Part shown: positions 7,185-13,587 of the stretch, piece after piece | Position numbering within the stretch: the stretch's first letter is position 1 | Layout: every line of letters starts with the position of its first letter | NCBI GenBank assembly: GCA_045645905.1 | Contig: JAZRJT010000100.1 | Span: 1 to 16,097, forward strand | DNA: 16,097 nucleotides | Direction: 5' to 3' | Source of the DNA: SIG440 sp045645905 | GTDB taxonomy: Bacteria > Bacillota > Clostridia > Monoglobales > Monoglobaceae | The notes under the pieces: generated by a model | The model's input: the letters and a program-made list of their open reading frames with translations, nothing else | The model's database searches: none | What the model was told of the DNA's origin: nothing | Position numbers and translations under genes: made by a program

Positions 7185-8324
7185 ATGGAAAAAATTTTGA
7201 ATGAAAATAAGCAATGGATTGATGAAACATGGGAAAAAATAGAGAAAAAGCTCTCTGTTGTTTCAGAACTGTCTAAAAACAAGATACCTTCGACTTCAGT
7301 AGACGGTGTACATAATGATTTGACCGAATCTCCGGGGTCGTGGACAAACGGCTTCTGGCCCGGTATGATGTGGCTTATGTATGTTGCCACCAAGGAAGAA
7401 AAGTATAAAGAAGCAGCAGAGTATTGTGAAAATACTATGGATAAGGCACTTTTTGACTATCAAACCCTTTATCACGATGTAGGCTTTATGTGGCATATTT
7501 CGGCAGGTGCAAATTATCGCATTACAGGTAACCTTGAATCCAAAAACAGAAATCTGGTTGCGGCAGCAGCTCTTGCTTCACGTTACAACACAGATGGCGG
7601 ATTTATAAGAGCGTGGAATGGTGAGCGAGCAATAGGCTGGACTATCATTGACTGTATGATGAACATTCCCTTGCTTTACTGGGCATCTGACGAAATCGGA
7701 GACCCTCGTTTTAAACAGATTGCAATGCATCACGCAGATAAAACATTGCAGCATCATATAAGACCTGACGGCTCGGTAATCCATGTTGTTGAGTATAATC
7801 ATGAAAACGGCGATTTTGTGCGTTATCCTCACAGTCAGGGCTATGACCCCAATGGTTCTTGCTGGACAAGAGGTCAGGCTTGGGCAATTTATGGATTTAT
7901 ACTCAGCTATCTGCATACTGGCAAACAGGAATATCTTGATGCAGCTAAAAGGACAGCGCATTATTTTATAGCGGCGGTTGCCGTTGACGGATATGTACCC
8001 AAATGCGACTTCCGTCAGCCTGATGAACCCGATTACCTCGATACCTCAGCAGGTGCAATTACCGCTTGCGGACTTATTGAAATTGCTAAGGTTGTACCCG
8101 AACTTGAGAAAAAGCTTTATATCAAGGCGGCTCTCAATATACTGAAGGCTCTTGAAAAAGAACATTGCAACTGGACTTTAGATCAACAGTGCATACTGAT
8201 GAACGGCACAGGCTATTATCATGGACTGGAAAAAGGTTCAATACATAAACCTCTTATTTATGGTGATTATTACTTTGTTGAGGCAATATACAAGCTTAAA
8301 GATTTTGGAATACTTTTCTGGTAA
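7185..8324 (+). CDS. GH88-type unsaturated glucuronyl hydrolase, tandem copy 1
   Basis: A 379-residue (alpha/alpha)6-barrel protein of the GH88 family, the normal size for bacterial unsaturated glucuronyl hydrolases. Landmarks in order: WTNGFWPGMMWLMY near residue 48, YHDVGF with Asp98, IIDCMMNIPLLYWAS with Asp156, HVVEY near residue 200, and WTRGQAWAIYGF. The two Asp residues match the catalytic pair known in the family. No signal peptide, so it is expected in the cytoplasm. ATG 7185 is chosen over ATG 7179 because AAAGGAG ends at 7177, leaving 7 bases to 7185 but only 1 to 7179; it also matches the start of the next gene. It removes the terminal unsaturated uronate from lyase-generated oligosaccharides, feeding the KduI/KduD steps encoded upstream. 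Confidence 0.9.
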   Translation: MEKILNENKQWIDETWEKIEKKLSVVSELSKNKIPSTSVDGVHNDLTESPGSWTNGFWPGMMWLMYVATKEEKYKEAAEYCENTMDKALFDYQTLYHDVGFMWHISAGANYRITGNLESKNRNLVAAAALASRYNTDGGFIRAWNGERAIGWTIIDCMMNIPLLYWASDEIGDPRFKQIAMHHADKTLQHHIRPDGSVIHVVEYNHENGDFVRYPHSQGYDPNGSCWTRGQAWAIYGFILSYLHTGKQEYLDAAKRTAHYFIAAVAVDGYVPKCDFRQPDEPDYLDTSAGAITACGLIEIAKVVPELEKKLYIKAALNILKALEKEHCNWTLDQQCILMNGTGYYHGLEKGSIHKPLIYGDYYFVEAIYKLKDFGILFW

Positions 8325-8335
8325 GGAGAATAATT

Positions 8336-9472
8336 ATGGAAAAAATGATAAAGCAAAACCAACAATGGATTGACGAAACATGGGAAAAGATAGAGAAGAA
8401 GATGTCGGTTCTGTCGGAACTTTCAAAAAATAAAATTCCTTTTTCTTCAACAGACGGTATCCACGACGATATGAGTGGTGATGACCATATTGCATGGTGG
8501 ACAAACGGTTTCTGGCCGGGACTTATGTGGCTTATGTATGTTGCCACCAAGGAAGAAAAATATAAAGAGGCGGCAGAATATGGTGAGAAAGCTATGGATA
8601 AAGCTCTTTTTAACTATCAGTCTCTTTATCACGATGTAGGCTTTATGTGGCATATCTCGGCAGGTGCAAATTACCGTCTTACAGGCAACCCTGAATCAAA
8701 AAATCGAAATTTGATGGCGGCGGCAGCACTTGCATCACGTTATAACACAGATGCAGGCTTTATAAGAGCCTGGAACGGCGAAAAGGCAGTTGGCTGGGCG
8801 ATTATAGACTGTATGATGAACATTCCCTTGCTTTACTGGGCATCAGAGGAGATAGGCGACCCTCGTTTTAAGCAAATTGCTATGCATCACGCAGACAAAA
8901 CAATGAAACATCACATAAGACCCGACGGCTCGCTGATTCACGTTGTTGAGTATGATATAAACAATGGTGATTATGTGGGTTCACCGTCAACTCAAGGCTA
9001 TGAACCCGAAACATCATGCTGGTCAAGAGGTCAGGCGTGGGCAATTTATGGTTTTGTGCTCAGCTATATTCACACAGGCAAGCAGGAATATCTTGATGCG
9101 GCTAAAAATACAGCACATTACTTTATAGCGGCTGTTGCAGGCGACGGATATATTCCAAGGTGCGATTTCCGTCAGCCTGACGATCCAGATATCCTTGACT
9201 GCTCAGCAGGTGCAATCACCGCTTGCGGACTTATTGAAATTGCAAAGGTTGTTCCTGAATACGAAAAGAAACTTTACATTAAGGCGGCATTTAATATTTT
9301 AAAGGCTATTGAAAAAGAACATTGCGACTGGACTTTGGATAATCAGTTCATAGTTATGAACAATACAGGTCACTACCACGGCAAGGATGTACATATTCCG
9401 CTTATTTACGCTGATTACTATTTCGTTGAGGCAATATATAAGCTTAAAGGTTTTGAACCTATGTTCTGGTAA
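8336..9472 (+). CDS. GH88-type unsaturated glucuronyl hydrolase, tandem copy 2
   Basis: A 378-residue paralogue of the preceding gene, identical at roughly four of five positions by eye along the whole length. Catalytic candidates are Asp100 (YHDVGF) and Asp158 (IIDCMMNIPLLYWAS), followed by HVVEY and WSRGQAWAIYGF. It starts 11 bases after the stop of copy 1, with AAGGAG as ribosome binding site, so both copies share one transcript. Differences cluster near residues 36-56 (GDDHIAWW in place of ESPGSW), around 205-225, and near the C-terminus (HYHGKDVHIP against YYHGLEKGSIHKP). In this fold such segments are loops that may shape the substrate cleft, so the pair may split linkages or sulfation patterns. 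This is inferred, not shown. Confidence 0.9.
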   Translation: MEKMIKQNQQWIDETWEKIEKKMSVLSELSKNKIPFSSTDGIHDDMSGDDHIAWWTNGFWPGLMWLMYVATKEEKYKEAAEYGEKAMDKALFNYQSLYHDVGFMWHISAGANYRLTGNPESKNRNLMAAAALASRYNTDAGFIRAWNGEKAVGWAIIDCMMNIPLLYWASEEIGDPRFKQIAMHHADKTMKHHIRPDGSLIHVVEYDINNGDYVGSPSTQGYEPETSCWSRGQAWAIYGFVLSYIHTGKQEYLDAAKNTAHYFIAAVAGDGYIPRCDFRQPDDPDILDCSAGAITACGLIEIAKVVPEYEKKLYIKAAFNILKAIEKEHCDWTLDNQFIVMNNTGHYHGKDVHIPLIYADYYFVEAIYKLKGFEPMFW

Positions 9473-9480
9473 AACCACGA

Positions 9481-9510
9481 AAGGACTGCAAAAATTGCAG
9501 TCCTTTTTTC
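9481..9510 (+). terminator. Rho-independent terminator after the tandem GH88 genes
   Basis: AAGGACTGCAA at 9481-9491 and TTGCAGTCCTT at 9495-9505 form a perfect 11-base-pair stem with loop AAA, followed by T9504-T9509. It separates the GH88 transcript from the putative RNA that follows. Confidence 0.95.
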
Positions 9511-9521
9511 TTTGCAAGGCA

Positions 9522-9550
9522 TAGACAAAAAAGAAAAAATGTGGTAATAT
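9522..9550 (+). promoter_or_regulatory. Promoter of the putative 9557-9803 RNA
   Basis: TAGACA at 9522-9527, a 17-base spacer, then TAATAT at 9545-9550, preceded by TGTGG. The predicted start at about 9556-9558 coincides with the first base of a 12-base-pair closing stem. TGTGGTA at 9540-9546 and TACCACA at 9558-9564 also form an inverted repeat across the -10 region. Confidence 0.55.
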
Positions 9551-9556
9551 AATATC

Positions 9557-9803
9557 ATACCACACAAATTTGAATAAATAGATGTATGAGATGTATGTTT
9601 TTTTCTTTTGGAAAAAACGCATGCTCTGTTCGCATATGTCTTATACGTCAGATTTGGATTTGTGTGGTAGCTTATCCGTGAGTCGTGCGTTTTTCGTGCG
9701 TCGGCTCACGTCGGCGCATTTTTTAATGCCACCGATAAGTTCTGTATCGCTGCGACACCGACACAAACAGCAAACCCGCCCTGCATACGCAGGGCGGGTT
9801 TGC
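9557..9803 (+). ncRNA. Putative orphan structured small RNA
   Basis: A gene-free stretch with a promoter on one side and a strong hairpin on the other. The paired arms, read directly: TACCACACAAAT (9558-9569) with ATTTGTGTGGTA (9658-9669), 12 perfect pairs; 9581-9598 with 9632-9649, 18 continuous pairs including five G-U; TTTTTTC (9599-9605) with GAAAAAA (9611-9617). A second domain has CTTATC (9671-9676) with GATAAG (9734-9739), enclosing GTGAGTCG (9678-9685) with CGGCTCAC (9702-9709), and GCATT (9716-9720) with AATGC (9725-9729). It ends at the hairpin 9770-9803. I do not recognise tmRNA, RNase P RNA or SRP RNA signatures. The rod-like first domain recalls 6S RNA in outline only. A small protein is unlikely because no frame has a ribosome binding site. 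Confidence 0.5.
9770..9803. terminator. Bidirectional terminator-like hairpin between the RNA and folC
   Basis: GCAAACCCGCCCTGC at 9770-9784 and its exact complement at 9789-9803 form a 15-base-pair GC-rich stem with loop ATAC. Downstream T tracts are poor on both strands (TTTGCGTATATT on +, TTTGCTGTTTG on -). It lies 5 bases beyond the folC stop and probably ends the - strand operon as well as the + strand RNA. Confidence 0.75.
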
Positions 9804-9808
9804 GTATA

Positions 9809-11101
9809 TTAAATTGATTTAAGAACTTTGTCAAGGTCTTTGTAAAGATACAGTGAGCCACACAGAATGGTCGGTTTCCCAATTGAAAGGGCGGCAAGAT
9901 AGGCATCCTTCAAATCAGAATAGGGAATTGCGTCAATTCCTAAGGCTTTTGCACAATCGCATACCATTGAAGTTTCTGCGGCACGGGGATTATTTTTAAC
10001 CTTTACCGCAAAGATTTCAGAATTTTCAAGTAAACCCTGATTTTTAAGTATTTCAAGCTCACCTGAAATATCCTTGTCGCCCATAAATGCCATTATAAAG
10101 GTTGCGCCATTCCACACAGGAAAATAACGGTTAAGGCATTTTGCAAGAGCTGTCATACCATTTTTGTTGTGTGCACCGTCGTATATCACCACGGGGTCGT
10201 GGCTTAAAATTTCAAATCGTCCGGGATTTTTGGCGGCCTTTATGCCGCTTTTTATATGTTTTTCGCAAATCCCAAGAGAATAAGCGGTTTCAATGGCAAG
10301 AGCGGCATTTTGGGGTTGATAAAAGCCGGGAATTCCACATTCCACATTTTCAAATACTTTTCCGTCAGATGTAGTATAGTCAAAGATTTCGTGAAAATTT
10401 ACGGTGTCTTTTGCCAGGGGCAGCCCTGCAAAAATCAGGCGGTTATTCTGCTCGGCACACACTTTTGTCAGCACCTTTTCGGCATCAGGCTGTTGAGGAG
10501 CGGAAACAGTAAGACCAAAATCACGGTCGGCAGGAGCCTTTATAATACCTGCCTTCTCGGCGGCAATCTGTTCGATGGTGTCGCCAAGGTATTCGGTGTG
10601 GTCAATATCAATTGAAGTTATAACTGAGGCAACAGGAGCGGAAATTACATTTGTTGCATCACGTGTACCGCCAAGACCTGTTTCAAGAATAACCATATCG
10701 CAGCATTGTTCTTTAAAATAACAAAAGGCGGCGGCTGTCCATATTTCGAATTGGGTGGGTAGTTCACCGATTTCGTCTTTTACCTTGACTGCGGCATCCT
10801 CCACAATGGACAAAATACGGTTGATATCTTCATCCGAAATAAGAACTCCGTCAACCGAAATACGTTCGCACACAGAAACAAGGTTTGGCGAGGTATAACG
10901 CCCTGTGCGGTAGCCTGCATCCGAAAAAATGCATTGCAGAAAATTACATACCGAGCCCTTTCCATTGGTGCCTGCGATGTGTATAAATTTAAGGTCATCC
11001 TGGGGGTTGCCCAGATGTTTCATCAGGCAACGTATTCCCTCTAAACGCAGCCTTGCAATTGCCTGAAAGCTGTTTGCAAATTTTTTGAAATTACTGTTCA
11101 T
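9809..11101 (-). CDS. folC: Folylpolyglutamate synthase / dihydrofolate synthase
   Basis: A 430-residue Mur-ligase-fold enzyme that adds glutamate to folates with ATP, which keeps them in the cell, and in bacteria often also makes dihydrofolate from dihydropteroate. The P-loop is AGTNGKGS (residues 43-50). Further family blocks are TGRYTSPNL, ILETGLGGTRDATNV, SIDIDHTEYLG with AAEKAGI, PGRFEIL, and YDGAHNKNG. Length is normal. ATG 11101 is preferred because AGGA lies 9 bases ahead; ATG 11119 would add six residues (MLGLNT) and has only a weak A-rich upstream region. It follows folT closely (8-26 bases), so import and polyglutamylation of folate are coupled and both should respond to the THF riboswitch ahead of folT. 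Confidence 0.93.
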   Translation of the reverse strand: MNSNFKKFANSFQAIARLRLEGIRCLMKHLGNPQDDLKFIHIAGTNGKGSVCNFLQCIFSDAGYRTGRYTSPNLVSVCERISVDGVLISDEDINRILSIVEDAAVKVKDEIGELPTQFEIWTAAAFCYFKEQCCDMVILETGLGGTRDATNVISAPVASVITSIDIDHTEYLGDTIEQIAAEKAGIIKAPADRDFGLTVSAPQQPDAEKVLTKVCAEQNNRLIFAGLPLAKDTVNFHEIFDYTTSDGKVFENVECGIPGFYQPQNAALAIETAYSLGICEKHIKSGIKAAKNPGRFEILSHDPVVIYDGAHNKNGMTALAKCLNRYFPVWNGATFIMAFMGDKDISGELEILKNQGLLENSEIFAVKVKNNPRAAETSMVCDCAKALGIDAIPYSDLKDAYLAALSIGKPTILCGSLYLYKDLDKVLKSI

Positions 11102-11127
11102 AGTATTTAGTCCTAACATAATTTTCT

Positions 11128-11646
11128 TTATTTGTCAATGTATTTTTGCACTGCAAGCAAAACAACCGCCTGAAGAATCAGTTTGATTATTCCTGCAATT
11201 ATTCTCGCAGCAAACGCCACCGAAAATGAAGGATACCAACCTAGCCAAAAGGTAAAGAGCGCAGTTGTAAGGAACATATCAATGCAAAACTGCACAATCA
11301 CACAGAGTATCGTTCGGGCAATATATGACTTTTTTGTGAGGTGTGGGGTAAAGAAAAACAAGCCAAAAACCGCACCCGACAAAAATTCGATTATTGTTAT
11401 CTGCGGAATTAATGGACCCGAAGGCGCAAGAAAGCAGTTAAGCAAATCCCCAATTGCCGCAGTCAGCCCCGAAAAAACAGGACCAAAGAGCGCTCCCGTA
11501 ATAAATATTGAAATAAATTTCAGCGGGATTTTAACAATTGTACCGATACGGAAGGTGCAAAATATTGAAAGCAGAGCAGTAATCGCCATAAGCAGACCGA
11601 GAACACAAAGATTTTTTGCTGTGAGCGGTGGAATAAATTTTTTCAA
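11128..11646 (-). CDS. folT: Folate-type ECF transporter S component
   Basis: A 172-residue membrane protein with five to six hydrophobic segments, matching the S component of energy-coupling factor transporters for folate. The N-terminus TAKNLCVLGLLMAITALL, the PLKFISIFITGALFGP segment, and GDLLNCFLAPSGPLIPQ are typical of FolT-like substrate-binding subunits. The shared EcfA/EcfT module is not in this window, as usual for group II ECF systems. Start choice: GTG 11655 is directly abutted by AAAGG and so is poorly spaced; TTG 11646 has AGAAAGG 9 bases ahead and is preferred. That ribosome binding site lies in the 3' arm of the terminator hairpin. The THF riboswitch immediately upstream independently supports folate as the substrate. 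Confidence 0.85.
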   Translation of the reverse strand: MKKFIPPLTAKNLCVLGLLMAITALLSIFCTFRIGTIVKIPLKFISIFITGALFGPVFSGLTAAIGDLLNCFLAPSGPLIPQITIIEFLSGAVFGLFFFTPHLTKKSYIARTILCVIVQFCIDMFLTTALFTFWLGWYPSFSVAFAARIIAGIIKLILQAVVLLAVQKYIDK

Positions 11647-11684
11647 AAAAATCACCCTTTCTGTAGAATAGCTACAAAAAGGGT
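11645..11684 (-). terminator. Riboswitch-controlled terminator overlapping the folT start
   Basis: On the - strand ACCCTTTTTGTAG (11684-11672) pairs with CTACAGAAAGGGT (11666-11654) around a 5-base loop, then seven T follow (11651-11645). The 3' arm also contains the folT ribosome binding site, so the closed hairpin would block both elongation and initiation. GCTGCAAAA (11710-11702) can instead pair with TTTTGTAGC (11679-11671), forming an antiterminator. Confidence 0.75.
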
Positions 11685-11707
11685 AATAAAAATTTTACGG
11701 ATTTTGC

Positions 11708-11811
11708 AGCAACGGAATGCGAAATCAACACCGCAAGCCAGGCTAGGGCTTTTCGTAAAGACGGCAACTTCCCGTCCGTCTTTCACTTAACGCGTTGATT
11801 TCTACTTTGCT
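11708..11811 (-). promoter_or_regulatory. Tetrahydrofolate (THF) riboswitch, folT type
   Basis: On the - strand the conserved 5' core reads GTAG then CGCGTTAAGTG, and the 3' core reads GCGGTGTTGATTTCGCATTC followed by CGTTGC. These match the folT-type THF riboswitch consensus as known from Eubacterium siraeum (core GCGUUAAGUG and GCGGUGAAUCA). P1 is AGCAA (11811-11807) with TTGCT (11712-11708). GAAATCAAC pairs with GTTGATTTC (P2 region), and AAAGACGG pairs with CCGTCTTT as the internal arm. It sits 25 bases after the coiled-coil gene stop. Two TATAAT-like boxes lie between, but without a good -35, so read-through from the rsmD promoter may be the main source of transcript. Confidence 0.9.
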
Positions 11812-11836
11812 AAATTGCAAATTATAAATTATAAGA

Positions 11837-12307
11837 CTATTTAAGTTGGTCGCGACGTTCCTTAACGATGTTGATGCACTGTTCAAGGTCGCGTATGGTT
11901 TTGTGGACAACAGTTTCCACATTTTCAAGAAGGTAGTCGGCATACTGGTAGGATGATGTCTTTGCTGCCTGAGCCTCGGCATTCGCTTTGCCGGTGATTT
12001 CTTCGGCTGCTGCCATTGCTTTTTTTGTGATTTCGTTTTCATTTATCATTGCGATAATCTTGTCATTAGCCACCTTCATAAGTTCATCAGCTTCTTTGTT
12101 TGCATCGTTGATGATGTTCTGACGCTCTGCGTTAATCCATTTTGCTTTTTCAAGATCGGTAGGCAATTTAAGACGGATTTCCTGAATGATTTCAAGAAGC
12201 TCCTCCTTGTCAAGCATACAACGTCCGGTAAAGGGAACAGCCGCCCCCTTGTCTATTACGTCTTCAAGTTCTGCCAACAAATCCAAAACATCTGTATTGT
12301 TGTCCAT
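11837..12307 (-). CDS. Coiled-coil protein of unknown function next to coaD
   Basis: A 156-residue acidic protein (many Glu, Asp, Lys, Ala). Residues about 50-150 are a long predicted coiled coil with repeated alanine-rich heptads (KAMAAAEEITGKANAEAQAAK). No catalytic motif, signal peptide or membrane segment is visible. Similar short coiled-coil proteins occur beside coaD and rsmD in many Firmicutes and are sometimes labelled ATPase or V-type ATPase subunit H-like, with some resemblance to DivIVA-type scaffolds. None of these labels establishes a function. ATG 12307 is supported by AAGGAGG about 8 bases ahead. It is the third gene of the rsmD-coaD cluster and the last before the riboswitch. 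Confidence 0.8.
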   Translation of the reverse strand: MDNNTDVLDLLAELEDVIDKGAAVPFTGRCMLDKEELLEIIQEIRLKLPTDLEKAKWINAERQNIINDANKEADELMKVANDKIIAMINENEITKKAMAAAEEITGKANAEAQAAKTSSYQYADYLLENVETVVHKTIRDLEQCINIVKERRDQLK

Positions 12308-12337
12308 AATAAATCCTCCTTAGTATTGTTTTCAAGA

Positions 12338-12817
12338 TTAATATCCAAAACGGCGTTTTATGTGTGGCACAAGTGCATTTGGCACAAGTGCGTCAAGGTC
12401 GCCGTTGTATTTTGCTACTTCTTTAACCACGCTGGAGCTCAGGAACATATATTCCGAGCAGGCAGGGATAAAAACTGTTTCGATTTTGTCATAAAGAGCA
12501 CGGTTGGTGAGGGCCATCTGAAATTCATATTCAAAATCCGAAACCGCCCTAAGACCTTTAATGATAATCGAATAATTATGTTCTCTCATAAATTCTGCAA
12601 GAAGCCCCGAAAACGAGGTAATCTCAACGTTTGGGATATGCTCGGTAACACTTTTCAGCATTTCGACCCTTTCTTCCAGAGTAAAGCTGGGGTGCTTCTT
12701 TTCGTTAATGAGTACGGCAACGATAACCTTTTCAAACATTCCTGCGGCACGGGTGATAATATCAAGATGCCCGTTGGTGCAGGGGTCAAAGCTTCCGGGA
12801 TAAACCGCAATATGCAT
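12338..12817 (-). CDS. coaD: Phosphopantetheine adenylyltransferase
   Basis: A 159-residue cytoplasmic nucleotidyltransferase, the standard length. It transfers AMP from ATP to 4'-phosphopantetheine to give dephospho-CoA, the fourth step from pantothenate to coenzyme A. The nucleotide-binding signature YPGSFDPCTNGHLDI is at residues 6-20 with the TxGH-type TNGH (His17). IIKGLRAVSDFEYE and the late ISSS-type motif MFLSSSVVKEVA are intact. The start ATG 12817 is backed by GGAGGG 7 bases ahead, which overlaps the rsmD stop region (15-base gap), so translation coupling with rsmD is likely. The rsmD-coaD pairing is common in bacteria. Confidence 0.96.
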   Translation of the reverse strand: MHIAVYPGSFDPCTNGHLDIITRAAGMFEKVIVAVLINEKKHPSFTLEERVEMLKSVTEHIPNVEITSFSGLLAEFMREHNYSIIIKGLRAVSDFEYEFQMALTNRALYDKIETVFIPACSEYMFLSSSVVKEVAKYNGDLDALVPNALVPHIKRRFGY

Positions 12818-12832
12818 ATTTTACCCTCCATA

Positions 12833-13369
12833 TTAGTTGCGCAACACGAAAACCGTAGTTTTGCCGTATTTAGCACGTTTTATTATATCAAAATAACTGT
12901 CGTCGGGTTCCTCGCCAAGATATTCGGATTCGGCAACTATAATACCGCCCTCTGACAAGAGATTATTTTCTGCAATTTTTTTGATGGCACCGGTCAGTAA
13001 TCCTGTGTTATAAGGCGGGTCAAGAAAGATAATGTCAAATTGCCTGACTACACGGTCAAGGTATGCGTATGAATCACAAAAGATAACATCTGCACGGTCC
13101 GAAACCCTTGCAAGCTCAATATTTTGACGGGTGACGTCAAAGGCAGGCTTATCATTTTCGACAAATACTGAGTGTTCTGACCCACGGCTAAGTGCCTCAA
13201 CTCCCAAAGCACCACTGCCTGAAAACAAGTCAAGCACCGATTTTGCAGGGAGATATGGTGAGATTATGTTAAAGATAGACTCTTTAACTCTGTCGGTGGT
13301 GGGCCTGGTATCAAGCCCGGGTGGTGCAATCAATTTCCGGCCCCTTGCTGAACCTGAAATAACACGCAC
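12833..13369 (-). CDS. rsmD: 16S rRNA (guanine966-N2)-methyltransferase
   Basis: A 178-residue Rossmann-fold SAM-dependent methyltransferase of usual length. It modifies G966 of 16S rRNA in the small subunit head. The family N-terminus MRVISGSARGRKL, the SAM-binding motif VLDLFSGSGALGVEAL at residues 45-60, and the target-base motif DPPY at 117-120 are all present. The start is GTG 13369, supported by GGGGTGAG a few bases upstream. It is the first gene of the - strand cluster, with a TTGACA-type promoter 40-60 bases ahead. Confidence 0.94.
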   Translation of the reverse strand: MRVISGSARGRKLIAPPGLDTRPTTDRVKESIFNIISPYLPAKSVLDLFSGSGALGVEALSRGSEHSVFVENDKPAFDVTRQNIELARVSDRADVIFCDSYAYLDRVVRQFDIIFLDPPYNTGLLTGAIKKIAENNLLSEGGIIVAESEYLGEEPDDSYFDIIKRAKYGKTTVFVLRN

Positions 13370-13387
13370 ATTCTCACCCCATTGTTA

Positions 13388-13403
13388 ATAAGTATATACT
13401 TAT
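13388..13403. repeat. 16-base perfect palindrome at the rsmD transcription start
   Basis: ATAAGTATATACTTAT equals its own reverse complement. On the - strand it begins directly after the -10 box, so it covers the expected transcription start of the rsmD operon. This is where an operator for a dimeric repressor would lie, but AT-rich palindromes also occur by chance. Confidence 0.5.
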
Positions 13404-13431
13404 ATTGTATATATTTTATGAATTTTGTCAA
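13404..13431 (-). promoter_or_regulatory. Promoter of the rsmD-coaD cluster
   Basis: On the - strand: perfect -35 TTGACA (13431-13426), 16-base spacer, -10 TACAAT (13409-13404). It lies 35 bases before the GTG start of rsmD. Confidence 0.8.
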
Positions 13432-13587
13432 GGTTTTTCGGGAAAAAATTTGGGTTGCCGAAACTTTTTCGGCAGGTATGTGGCAAATACAAAGTATGGA
13501 TACAGAGAAAAGGTTCTGTAAGGCAAGTGTTGTCCATGTGCGTTTCCGCTGCCGGCGGAAAATTACGCACGGATAATTTAATATATG
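13432..13587. other. Gene-free stretch with three consecutive hairpins
   Basis: No credible gene. Three inverted repeats follow each other: TGCCGAAA (13456-13463) with TTTCGGCA (13467-13474); ACAGA (13502-13506) with TCTGT (13515-13519); and GTGCGTTTCCGC (13538-13549), whose two halves pair with GCGGAA (13555-13560) and ACGCAC (13565-13570). Function and strand are unknown. Confidence 0.5.

Noticed and set aside
9557..9803. Assigning the structured RNA to 6S, tmRNA, RNase P or SRP RNA
   Set aside because: None of the conserved sequence signatures of tmRNA, RNase P or SRP RNA that I know are present, and the rod-like shape alone is not enough for 6S.
9582..9812. 76-codon + strand frame across the putative RNA and terminator
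   Set aside because: No ribosome binding site, Phe/Arg-rich low-complexity start, and it runs through the terminator-like hairpin; the RNA structure explains the sequence better.
11183..11671. 162-codon + strand frame antisense to folT
   Set aside because: It mirrors folT, reads through the riboswitch terminator region, and lacks a start signal.
12326..12955. 209-codon + strand frame antisense to coaD and rsmD
   Set aside because: It is the shadow of two well-supported genes on the other strand and has no recognisable domain or ribosome binding site.
13382..13576. 64-codon frame in the gap upstream of mecA
   Set aside because: It runs through several hairpins, has no ribosome binding site and gives an unremarkable composition.
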